A stretch of 5,480 nt of DNA from Planctomycetia bacterium (GCA_030618975.1 JAUXCH010000382.1:1-5480), one strand, 5' to 3'; positions 1-5,465 are shown, counted from the first letter of the stretch. Notes: a model not told the origin generated them from the sequence alone. Made by a program: numbers and translations.

Positions 1-31
1 GATCTTCGGGGTCGGGTGTAGATCTTCGGGG
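1..31. repeat. Short direct repeat, 20-bp period, downstream of trxB
   Basis: The 11-base word GATCTTCGGGG occurs at 1-11 and again at 21-31, so the window opens inside what looks like a 20-bp tandem duplication cut by the window edge. It lies 11 bp past the trxB stop. It is not followed by a T-run on the minus strand and does not look like an intrinsic terminator. Whether more copies lie to the left cannot be seen. Confidence 0.6.
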
Positions 32-37
32 GGGGGG
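28..37. repeat. Homopolymer run of ten G
   Basis: Ten consecutive G residues on the plus strand (C on the minus strand), followed by CCC. The run sits 5 bp beyond the trxB stop codon, outside any coding region seen here. Such tracts are prone to slippage and also to sequencing or assembly length error, so the exact count is uncertain. Confidence 0.85.
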
Positions 38-42
38 CCCGC

Positions 43-1014
43 TTACTCGACGCCTTGCGCGCCCAGCCAGCGCTCGGCGTCGATCGCGGCCCTGCAGCCC
101 ATCCCCGCTGCGGTGATCGCCTGGCGGTAGATCTGGTCGGACACGTCGCCGGCCGCGAAGACGCCTTCGATGTTCGTGGTCGTGCGCAGCGGGTCCTTCA
201 CGAGCAGGTAGCCGGCCTCGTCGATGTCGAGCTGCCCGTCGAAGAAGGCGGTGTTCGGCTCGTGGCCGATGGCCACGAACATCCCCTTGCACTCGACGTC
301 GCGGGTCTCTCCGGTCTTCGTGTCGGTCAGCTGGACGCCGCTGATCACCATGTCGCCGTAGACCTCGGTGGCCACGCTGTTCCAGGCGACCTCGATCTTG
401 GGGTTGCCCAGCACACGGTCCTGCATGACCCGGCTGGCCCGGAGCTCGTGGCGGCGATGGACGATCGTCACCTTCGACGCGAACTTCGTGAGGTAGAGAG
501 CCTCCTCCATCGCCGTGTCGCCACCTCCGATCACGACCAGAGGCTGATCGCGAAACGCCGGAAGCGCGCCGTCACAGACAGCGCAAGCCGAGACGCCGCC
601 TCCGGACTGTGCCAGGCGCTCCTCGTTGGCGATGCCGAGCCACCTCGCCTTGGCCCCCGTCGCGACGATGACGGAGTGCGTGAGGATCTCGTTGCCCTCC
701 GAGTCGTGGAGGACGAAGGGCTGCCTCGAGAAGTCGCACTTCGCGATGTCGTCCGTGACGATCCGCGTTCCGAAACGGGCCGCCTGGTCGCGGAACAGCT
801 TCATCATGTCCTTGCCGTCCACGCCCTCGGGGAACCCGGGGTAGTTCTCCACCTCCGTCGTGAACATGAGCTGCCCGCCCGGGATCATCTGCTGGGTGGG
901 CATGCCCTCGTAGACCAGCGGGTCCAGGGCGGCGCGCGCGGCGTAGATGGCGGCAGTCCAGCCCGCGGGCCCGCTGCCGATGATGACGACCTTCTCGACG
1001 TGATGAGTGCTCAT
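43..1014 (-). CDS. trxB: Thioredoxin-disulfide reductase
   Basis: A 323-residue low-molecular-weight thioredoxin reductase, close to the usual 310-325. It is a cytoplasmic flavoprotein that passes electrons from NADPH through FAD and a redox disulfide to thioredoxin. Visible motifs in order: FAD dinucleotide site GSGPAG (13-18); redox-active CAVCD with C144 and C147; NADPH site GGGDTAMEEA (163-172) followed by HRR (186-188), the pattern for the NADP 2'-phosphate; and a C-terminal FAD motif GVFAAGDV (284-291). All key residues are present. I chose the ATG at 1014: an AG-rich GAGAGGA lies just upstream (1018-1024), though its spacing is short, and the protein then begins at the family N-terminus. 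An in-frame ATG at 1065 would add 17 proline/arginine-rich residues and lies in the loop of a hairpin. It is the last gene of the collinear set, 86 bp after the 201-residue gene, so it may have its own promoter. Confidence 0.97.
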   Translation of the reverse strand: MSTHHVEKVVIIGSGPAGWTAAIYAARAALDPLVYEGMPTQQMIPGGQLMFTTEVENYPGFPEGVDGKDMMKLFRDQAARFGTRIVTDDIAKCDFSRQPFVLHDSEGNEILTHSVIVATGAKARWLGIANEERLAQSGGGVSACAVCDGALPAFRDQPLVVIGGGDTAMEEALYLTKFASKVTIVHRRHELRASRVMQDRVLGNPKIEVAWNSVATEVYGDMVISGVQLTDTKTGETRDVECKGMFVAIGHEPNTAFFDGQLDIDEAGYLLVKDPLRTTTNIEGVFAAGDVSDQIYRQAITAAGMGCRAAIDAERWLGAQGVE

Positions 1015-1028
1015 GCGTCCTCTCGGGG

Positions 1029-1040
1029 TTCGAAGTCGAA
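1029..1040. promoter_or_regulatory. Small palindrome in the trxB leader (possible operator)
   Basis: TTCGA-AG-TCGAA: two perfectly inverted 5-base arms around 2 bases, located 15 bp upstream of the trxB ATG and next to the AG-rich ribosome-binding region. The arrangement would suit a dimeric repressor or a small leader stem. With arms this short in GC-rich DNA, chance is a real alternative. Confidence 0.25.
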
Positions 1041-1054
1041 TCGGGGATGCTACC

Positions 1055-1079
1055 CGCGGAGGCACCCCACTGCCTCGCG
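1055..1079 (-). other. Hairpin in the spacer upstream of trxB
   Basis: On the minus strand 1079-1071 pairs with 1064-1055: nine base pairs with one bulged C (position 1058), around a six-base loop GTGGGG. This gives a GC-rich stem between the 201-residue gene and trxB. No U-run follows, so it is not a standard intrinsic terminator. It could protect an mRNA 3' end, weaken read-through into trxB, or be a leader structure. Its right arm overlaps the first copy of the 17-bp tandem repeat. Confidence 0.45.
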
Positions 1080-1104
1080 ACGGTCAGGGCCTCGCGACGG
1101 TCAG
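1072..1104. repeat. 17-bp tandem duplication across a stop codon
   Basis: The 16-base word GCCTCGCGACGGTCAG is present at 1072-1087 and identically at 1089-1104, separated by one base, giving a 17-bp period. The upper copy contains the TGA stop (1101-1103) of the 201-residue gene. The lower copy lies in the spacer and carries a second TGA that is out of frame with the first. This looks like a recent slippage duplication of a gene's end. Confidence 0.85.
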
Positions 1105-1706
1105 CCGTCGAGCTCGAGCTCCGGCCAGCCCTCGGCACATGCCTCCGCGGCCATCCAGCGGAAGGCCGCCAGGACCGCGCCCACGCGGGCGACGCCCCAG
1201 AGCACGTCGGCGGAGTCGCCCGCCCGCTCGAAGATCCGGCTGTCGTCGGCTGCGAGGATGTGGGTGACGGCGGGCCAGACGGCCCGGACGAGGTCCGAGG
1301 CGCGCTCCACCCGGTCGGACGTCTCCGGAGCCTCCGGGGCCTCGGCGAACACGTGGTCTTCGACCACGCGCAGGCAGCAGCCGACCAGGTCACCGAACGC
1401 ATCCTCTTCCTCCTCGCTGCACGGCGAGGCCAGGTGATCGAGCAGCAGGTCGGGATCGGACGACCCCTGCGCCGCGGCGCCCAGCACGGCGAGGGCGAAG
1501 AGGTGCGATCCCTGAAAGACCGTCCGCGCCATGTCCTCGAGCACCTGCTCCCCCTCCTCGGGCGGCGGATGGCCGAGGCGGCGCGCCATGTCCGGGACGT
1601 CCGCGCACAGGCGCGACCAGTCGAAGGGCGACGGAAACCAGGCGTCGAAGGACGGGAGGTGGACGTGGACGGCGCGTTCCAGGTAGTGCTCGAGCGCGTG
1701 GCTCAT
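1101..1706 (-). CDS. Hypothetical acidic, mostly helical protein (201 aa)
   Basis: I do not recognise this family. The 201-residue product is acidic and looks soluble: no signal peptide and no convincing membrane segment. Alanine-, leucine- and glutamate-rich stretches suggest mainly alpha-helix. A strongly acidic EEEED lies at 98-102, next to C96 and the pair C110-C111; other cysteines are C34 and C190, with no recognisable CxxC or metal motif. A second half (about 131-192) holds two probable amphipathic helices rich in tryptophan, valine and alanine. The ATG at 1706 is supported by GAGG 8 bases upstream, which overlaps the stop of the iscA-type gene only 10 bp before, so translation is probably coupled to it. 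The antisense frame is open but shows no family resemblance; this frame has a proper start, ribosome-binding site and tight operon spacing, so it is likely real. Any role in Fe-S or thiol metabolism is inferred from neighbours only. Confidence 0.75.
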   Translation of the reverse strand: MSHALEHYLERAVHVHLPSFDAWFPSPFDWSRLCADVPDMARRLGHPPPEEGEQVLEDMARTVFQGSHLFALAVLGAAAQGSSDPDLLLDHLASPCSEEEEDAFGDLVGCCLRVVEDHVFAEAPEAPETSDRVERASDLVRAVWPAVTHILAADDSRIFERAGDSADVLWGVARVGAVLAAFRWMAAEACAEGWPELELDG

Positions 1707-1716
1707 GACGTCACCC

Positions 1717-2046
1717 TCAAGCGGAAAAAGACTCCCCGCACCCGCAACCTCCCGTGGCGTTGGGGTTCTCGAACTTGAAGCCCGAGCCCATGATCGACTC
1801 GTGGTAGTCGATCTGCGTCCCGTTCAGGAAGAGGCCGCTCTTCGGATCGACGAAGATCTTCAAGCCTTCCGACTCGTAGACCGCGTCGGCCTCGCCGGCC
1901 TCCTTCTCGAGGACGAGCTCGTAGCTCATGCCCGCGCAGCCCCCACCGACGACCTTCACGCGGAGCCCCGTGGCGGCTTCCTGATCCGGTTGGCTCAGGA
2001 GCTGGCGGACCTTCTCGGCGGCGTGGGGTGTCATGGTGATGGACAT
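1717..2046 (-). CDS. iscA: A-type iron-sulfur cluster carrier (IscA/ErpA/HesB family)
   Basis: A 109-residue A-type carrier, the normal length. Family members bind Fe-S clusters or iron through three cysteines and deliver them to apoproteins in the cytoplasm. The three ligands are visible: C37 in GGGCAGMSY, and C101 and C103 in the C-terminal CGCGESF. The GFKFENPN segment before the last motif and the MSIT start resemble E. coli IscA more than ErpA, but short A-type proteins are hard to sort by eye, so the symbol is tentative. The ATG at 2046 has GGAG 7 bases upstream; a second in-frame ATG at 2034 has no such site. Longer in-frame starts (to 2175) overlap the iscS-like gene and give an atypical arginine/proline-rich extension. 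It follows the iscS-like gene by 73 bp and precedes the 201-residue gene by 10 bp. No iscU scaffold lies between iscS and iscA. Confidence 0.95.
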   Translation of the reverse strand: MSITMTPHAAEKVRQLLSQPDQEAATGLRVKVVGGGCAGMSYELVLEKEAGEADAVYESEGLKIFVDPKSGLFLNGTQIDYHESIMGSGFKFENPNATGGCGCGESFSA

Positions 2047-2080
2047 GGAGCGACTCCGGGGGGCGATTCGAGGAGGGCCG

Positions 2081-2086
2081 ATTGTA
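2081..2086 (-). promoter_or_regulatory. Candidate -10 box upstream of iscA
   Basis: TACAAT on the minus strand, one base from the TATAAT consensus, in an otherwise GC-rich 73-bp spacer. It would start transcription about 25-30 bases before the iscA ATG. No good -35 hexamer lies at 16-18 bp; instead a small stem, GGGAC-CGCC-GTCCC, occupies 2100-2113. Weak evidence for an internal promoter. Confidence 0.25.
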
Positions 2087-2119
2087 GGCGGTCGCCGGGG
2101 GGACGGCGGTCCCGCCCGG

Positions 2120-3280
2120 TCAAGCGCCGGCGCGTCGGATGCGCACCACCGCGTCCGTGAGGATGCCAACGGCACGGTCGACGTCCTGCTCGGTCGTGAA
2201 CCGCCCGAGGCCGAAGCGCACGCTCGCGTCCGCCTCGGCCTTCGAAAGCCCCATGGCCCCGAGGACCGGGGACGGCTCCAGCGTGGCGCTGCTGCAGGCC
2301 GAACCGGTCGAAAACGCGAGACCCGACGCGCCCAGCAACAGGCTCTCCCCCTCCACGCCGTCCACCGTCAGGGCCAGGACGCCGGGGAGCCGGCCTCCCC
2401 GGGACGCCCCCAGGACCCGGACGCCTTCGACGCCTTCCTCGAGCCCCGCCTGCAGCCGGTCGCGAAGCGCGCCGACGCGGCGGGCGTCGTCCTCGTGTTC
2501 CTCCCGGCAGAGGGACGCCGCCGTCCCGAACCCCACGACCCCGGGCACGTTGACCGTGCCACCGCGGAGCCCACGCTCGTGGCCGCCGCCGTGGATCTGG
2601 GCGGCGAGCCGCACGCGGGGCCTCCTCCGCCGGACGTAGAGCGCGCCCACCCCCTTCGGTCCGTACAGGCGGTGCGCGGTGAGCGAGAGCAGGTGGACGT
2701 CGTGCGCCACCACGTCGAGCGGCAACCACGCAGCGGCCTGGGTCGCGTCGGTGTGGAAGAGGACGCCTCGCGCCTCGCAGACGCCGCCGCTCCGGGAGAT
2801 CGGTTGCACCGTGCCCACCTCGGGGTTCGCCCACTGCACGGAGACGAGGACGGTGTCGTCCCTAATCGCCGCGTCGATCGCCGCCGGGTCCACGCGCGCC
2901 GACTCGTCGACGGCGACGCGCGTGACCTCCCAGCCCCGCGACTCCAGCCAGGCGCACGAGTCGGCGACCGGCCGGTTCTCGATCGCCGTCGTGACGAGGT
3001 GGCGCCCCTTGGAGACGAACGCCTCCGCCACGCCCTTCACCGCGAGGTTGTCGGCCTCCGTGCCGCCGGAGGTGAACACGATCTCGCGCGCCTCGGCGCC
3101 GACGAGGAGCGCAACGGACGCGCGGGCCTCGTCCACCGCACGTTCCGCATCCCACCCGTACGGGTGGTGGCGGCTCGCGGGGTGTCCGAAGCGCTCGTTC
3201 CAGAACGGCTCCATCGCCTCGACGACGCGTGGGTCGACGGGCGTGGTGGACGGGTGGTCGAGGTAGAGGGGTTGCCCCAC
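2120..3280 (-). CDS. Cysteine desulfurase homologue (IscS/NifS family) lacking the PLP lysine
   Basis: A 386-residue fold-type I aminotransferase-class V protein of the IscS/NifS group. Active members use PLP to take sulfur from cysteine as a persulfide. Family features seen: LDxxxTTPVDPRV start (7-19), SGGTEADN phosphate loop (71-78), GTVQPI (156-161), D178 and Q181 in HTDATQ, YGPKG (206-210), GGGHERG (231-237), and the catalytic cysteine C329 in STGSACSSATLEPS, the long-loop type of group I enzymes. Key differences: the Schiff-base lysine (HK in the family) is R204, codon CGC at 2669-2671; the histidine that stacks on PLP is N102; the usual LDNAATT is LDHPSTT; and NNE is NPE (152-154). The chain ends without the longer C-terminal tail of E. 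coli IscS that contacts IscU. The start is GTG at 3280, 7 bp after the DUF1579 stop, with only a weak ribosome-binding site. The reading frame is intact, so this is a maintained divergent homologue rather than an obvious pseudogene; desulfurase activity is doubtful. Confidence 0.93.
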   Translation of the reverse strand: MGQPLYLDHPSTTPVDPRVVEAMEPFWNERFGHPASRHHPYGWDAERAVDEARASVALLVGAEAREIVFTSGGTEADNLAVKGVAEAFVSKGRHLVTTAIENRPVADSCAWLESRGWEVTRVAVDESARVDPAAIDAAIRDDTVLVSVQWANPEVGTVQPISRSGGVCEARGVLFHTDATQAAAWLPLDVVAHDVHLLSLTAHRLYGPKGVGALYVRRRRPRVRLAAQIHGGGHERGLRGGTVNVPGVVGFGTAASLCREEHEDDARRVGALRDRLQAGLEEGVEGVRVLGASRGGRLPGVLALTVDGVEGESLLLGASGLAFSTGSACSSATLEPSPVLGAMGLSKAEADASVRFGLGRFTTEQDVDRAVGILTDAVVRIRRAGA

Positions 3281-3287
3281 CGTCGGA

Positions 3288-3884
3288 TTACTTCGCGCGG
3301 GTGAAGGTGAGTTCCATGGTCTTCATCTCGCCCATGCCTTGCATGGTCCAGAAGTCCTCCATCACGTACTCGTCGTCGCTCTTCTTCGTGTAGACGGTAC
3401 GGAAGGGGATCGCGCCCATCGTGGGCATGTGATTCGTGCCCGTCACCGTGATCACGCCGCCTTCGCGCGTGCCCTCGCCGCGCAGGATGTGCGTGCTCAT
3501 GTTGTCGATCCACACGGTCTTGTACTGCTGCGTGGTGTTGTCGAAGCCCATCGTCGCCTCACCGCGGAAGTCCTGGCCGCTGAGCTCACCGGAGTACTCC
3601 GAGCGCAGGAAGCGGCGGCCCATGTGCCAGCGGGTCTCCATCCGTGCTTCGGAGGTCTGCGGCTCGCCGGGTCCCATCCACATCTTCGTGGCCACGTTCC
3701 AGGATCCGACCATGAAGCCCATCCAGGCGTGGTCCGGGCCCGGCTGGCCGGCCTCCGCCATGGCCTTGGCCATCGGATCGCCGTGCGGAGCCTCGGGCTC
3801 CTCGGTGAAGGCCGGCACCGCGAAGCAGGCCGCGACGCCGATCACGAGCAGGGCGGTGAGCAGGCTGCGAATCCGTACGTTCAT
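3288..3884 (-). CDS. Exported DUF1579-like protein
   Basis: A 198-residue protein matching by eye the DUF1579 pattern: a GSW near the start of the domain (60-62), MGRRFLRSEYSG (88-99), FRGEATMGFDNTTQQY (106-121), then WIDNMSTHI (125-133), GEGTREGGVITVTGT and a final ELTFTR. The molecular function of this family is not known to me; the fold is expected to be a small beta-rich barrel. The N-terminus is a signal sequence: R4 and R6, then a hydrophobic stretch to about residue 26. It contains V17-A18-A19-C20, which fits a lipobox, so it may be a lipoprotein; cleavage by signal peptidase I after residue 25 or so is the alternative. Methionine is unusually frequent (18 of 198). The ATG at 3884 has GGGAG about 9 bases upstream; starting at 3917 would add 11 polar residues before the signal peptide and lies within a candidate -10 box. 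It ends 7 bp before the iscS-like gene, so the two are probably cotranscribed. Confidence 0.88.
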   Translation of the reverse strand: MNVRIRSLLTALLVIGVAACFAVPAFTEEPEAPHGDPMAKAMAEAGQPGPDHAWMGFMVGSWNVATKMWMGPGEPQTSEARMETRWHMGRRFLRSEYSGELSGQDFRGEATMGFDNTTQQYKTVWIDNMSTHILRGEGTREGGVITVTGTNHMPTMGAIPFRTVYTKKSDDEYVMEDFWTMQGMGEMKTMELTFTRAK

Positions 3885-3915
3885 CGTCGTTCTCTCCCGG
3901 GTTGCAGGGCGCGGC

Positions 3916-3921
3916 ATTCTA
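3916..3921 (-). promoter_or_regulatory. Candidate -10 box for the DUF1579-iscS-iscA set
   Basis: TAGAAT on the minus strand, five of six matches to TATAAT, about 32 bases upstream of the chosen DUF1579 ATG, in the 87-bp spacer after rtcB. No convincing -35 hexamer is seen at the usual distance. If real, it would start a transcript separate from archease-rtcB. Confidence 0.3.
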
Positions 3922-3931
3922 GGAGGAAGGC

Positions 3932-3956
3932 CGGGGCGGCCTGCCCACCGGCCCCG
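3932..3956 (-). terminator. GC inverted repeat after rtcB (weak terminator candidate)
   Basis: CGGGGC at 3932-3937 and its exact inverse at 3951-3956 flank a 13-base GC-rich loop, 16 bp past the rtcB stop. It lies between rtcB and the candidate promoter of the next gene, where a transcript end would be expected. No U-run follows on the minus strand, so it is at best a non-canonical terminator or a 3'-end stabilising stem. Confidence 0.25.
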
Positions 3957-3971
3957 TGCGAACGCGAGTCT

Positions 3972-5405
3972 TCAGCCCTTCACCACGCCCAGCGGCTCCA
4001 GGCGCGCGACCACGCGGGCGATCCCCGCGCCGACGACGACGTCGACGACGTCGGCCACGTCCTTGTAGGCCTCGGGGTACTCCTCGTCGATCGTCCGGCG
4101 GCTCGCGGCGCGGACCTCGATGCCGCGCGAAGCGAGCTCCTTCGGGATGTTCCGGTCGCGCGTGGCCTGGCGCGCCTTGGTGCGGCTCTGGAGGCGGCCC
4201 GCCCCGTGGCAGGAGGAGCCCAGCGTCTCCGCCCTCGCGCCTTCGGTTCCCACGAGGACGAACGAGTACCGTCCCATGTCGCCCGGCACCATCACCGGCT
4301 GGCCCACCTCGCGGTACGCCTCGGGCGTCAGCGGATGCCCCGGTGGGAACGCCCGCGTCGCGCCCTTGCGGTGCACGACGACCTCGCGCTCCGTGCCGTC
4401 GACCACGTGGCGTTCCACCTTGGCGATGTTGTGGCAGACGTCGTACACCTGCTCGAGCTTCACGCCTTCGCCGAAGACGGCGCGGAACGCCTCGCGCGTC
4501 TTGTGCGCGATCACCTGGCGGTTCGCGAACGCGTAGTTCACCGCCGCGCGCATCGCACCGAAGTAGCGCTGCCCCTCCTCGGATCGGAAGGGGGCGCAGG
4601 CGAGTTGCGGATCGGGCAGCCGGATGCCGTGGCCCTTCGCCGCCTGCTTCATGACGGGCAGGAAGTCGGTGCACACCTGGTGACCCAGGCCTCGGCTGCC
4701 CGAGTGGATGAGCACGGCGACCTGCCCCACGTGGAGCCCGAGCGCCTCGCCGAGGGCGGGATCGAACACCTCCGCGACGCGGTCCACCTCGAGGAAGTGG
4801 TTGCCGGACCCGAGCGTTCCCAGCTGCTTCTGCCCACGACCGTGCGCGCGCGGCGTCACCTCGGACGTGTCGGCGCCGTCGAGGCAACCGTTCTCCTCGG
4901 TGTGCTCCACGTCCTCGGGCTCGCCGAGGCCGTTCTCGACGGCCCAACGGGCGCCCCCCACGAGGCAGCGGTCGAGCGCCTCGTTGTCGAGGCGGAGGTC
5001 GCCGCGCGCGGCGCCGACGCCGCAGGGCACGGCCTCGTAGAGCGCGTCGACCAGCTTCGGCATCCGCTTCACGACGCGGTCGGCGTCGAGGTGGGAGCGC
5101 AGGAGGCGCACCCCGCAGTTGATGTCGTAGCCCACGCCGCCCGGACTGATCACGCCCTCGTCCGGGTCGAAGCCCGCCACGCCGCCGATCGGGAACCCGT
5201 AGCCCCAGTGGAGGTCGGGCATGCCGAGGCTGTTTCCCACGATGCCCGGCAGGCAGGCCACGTTGCGGACCTGCTCGAGGGCGCGGTCGTGCTGGATGCG
5301 CGCCATGAGCGCCTCGCTGGCGAAGACGAGGCCGCCGGTCAGCATGTCTCCGTGCTTCGGGATGCGCCACCGCCACGTGTCCACGCGTTCGAGCGGGAGG
5401 TTCAT
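3972..5405 (-). CDS. rtcB: RtcB RNA ligase (tRNA-splicing/RNA-repair ligase)
   Basis: A 477-residue, full-length RtcB. The enzyme joins RNA ends carrying a 2',3'-cyclic phosphate or 3'-phosphate to a 5'-OH, using GTP and manganese through a histidine-GMP intermediate. All signature residues are visible: D94 and C97 in GYDINCGVR, H203 in GSGNHFLEV, H234 in LIHSGSRGLGH and H325 in DVCHNIAK as metal ligands, and the guanylylated histidine H400 in SSCHGAGR. MPDLHWGYGFPIGGVA (62-77) is also typical. No intein interrupts the gene. The ATG at 5405 is set by a near-perfect AAAGGAGGAA (5411-5420), with AGGAGG 7 bases before the start. A gene ending 46 bp upstream looks like archease, the protein that promotes RtcB guanylylation and turnover, so the pair is probably an operon. 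In bacteria RtcB acts in RNA repair after damage or endonuclease cleavage. Confidence 0.98.
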   Translation of the reverse strand: MNLPLERVDTWRWRIPKHGDMLTGGLVFASEALMARIQHDRALEQVRNVACLPGIVGNSLGMPDLHWGYGFPIGGVAGFDPDEGVISPGGVGYDINCGVRLLRSHLDADRVVKRMPKLVDALYEAVPCGVGAARGDLRLDNEALDRCLVGGARWAVENGLGEPEDVEHTEENGCLDGADTSEVTPRAHGRGQKQLGTLGSGNHFLEVDRVAEVFDPALGEALGLHVGQVAVLIHSGSRGLGHQVCTDFLPVMKQAAKGHGIRLPDPQLACAPFRSEEGQRYFGAMRAAVNYAFANRQVIAHKTREAFRAVFGEGVKLEQVYDVCHNIAKVERHVVDGTEREVVVHRKGATRAFPPGHPLTPEAYREVGQPVMVPGDMGRYSFVLVGTEGARAETLGSSCHGAGRLQSRTKARQATRDRNIPKELASRGIEVRAASRRTIDEEYPEAYKDVADVVDVVVGAGIARVVARLEPLGVVKG

Positions 5406-5410
5406 GCGTG

Positions 5411-5420
5411 TTCCTCCTTT
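5411..5420 (-). promoter_or_regulatory. Strong Shine-Dalgarno site of rtcB
   Basis: AAAGGAGGAA on the minus strand includes a complete AGGAGG (5413-5418) with a 7-base spacer to the rtcB ATG. It is the best ribosome-binding site in the window and fixes the start. Its first bases come from the last copy of the adjoining 16-bp repeat. Confidence 0.85.
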
Positions 5421-5465
5421 CAGAGGTCGAGGCTTTCAGAGGTCGAGGCTTTCAGAGGTCGAGGA
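5418..5465. repeat. Three tandem 16-bp copies across a stop codon
   Basis: TTTCAGAGGTCGAGGC is at 5418-5433 and 5434-5449, and a third copy at 5450-5465 differs only in its last base (A for C). Read on the minus strand, the third copy is the end of the upstream gene (codons for L-D-L and the TGA), and the other two are duplicates of it placed between that stop and the rtcB ribosome-binding site. They add 32 bp to the spacer. Confidence 0.92.

Noticed and set aside
1015..1065. N-terminal extension of trxB from the ATG at 1065
   Set aside because: The extra 17 residues are not part of the family, and the upstream start lies in a hairpin loop; the ATG at 1014 begins at the family N-terminus.
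55..1437. Long plus-strand open frame (460 codons) opposite trxB
   Set aside because: It is antisense to a complete thioredoxin reductase and spans into the next gene; composition is arginine/histidine/aspartate-rich with no family motif, typical of GC-rich shadow frames.
2100..2113. Small stem GGGAC-CGCC-GTCCC after the iscS-like gene as a terminator
   Set aside because: Only five base pairs with no U-run, in very GC-rich DNA where such stems arise by chance; iscA is probably cotranscribed.
2047..2175. N-terminal extension of the IscA-type protein from the ATG at 2175
   Set aside because: It would overlap the end of the iscS-like gene and add 43 atypical residues; the ATG at 2046 has a proper ribosome-binding site and gives the family length.
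2120..3280. iscS-like gene considered a pseudogene because active-site residues are missing
   Set aside because: The frame is intact over 386 codons, most motifs including the catalytic cysteine are preserved, and the substitutions are specific, not random decay.
2033..3304. Plus-strand open frame of 423 codons opposite the iscS-like gene
   Set aside because: Antisense to a protein with clear IscS-family motifs; no recognisable domain, low-complexity composition.
3919..5376. Minus-strand open frame of 485 codons overlapping rtcB in another frame
   Set aside because: Shadow of rtcB: extremely arginine-, alanine- and glycine-rich with no motif, whereas the rtcB frame keeps every catalytic residue.
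5418..5465. 16-bp tandem array considered as a CRISPR array
   Set aside because: Copies are directly abutting with no spacers and are far shorter than CRISPR repeats; no cas gene is nearby.
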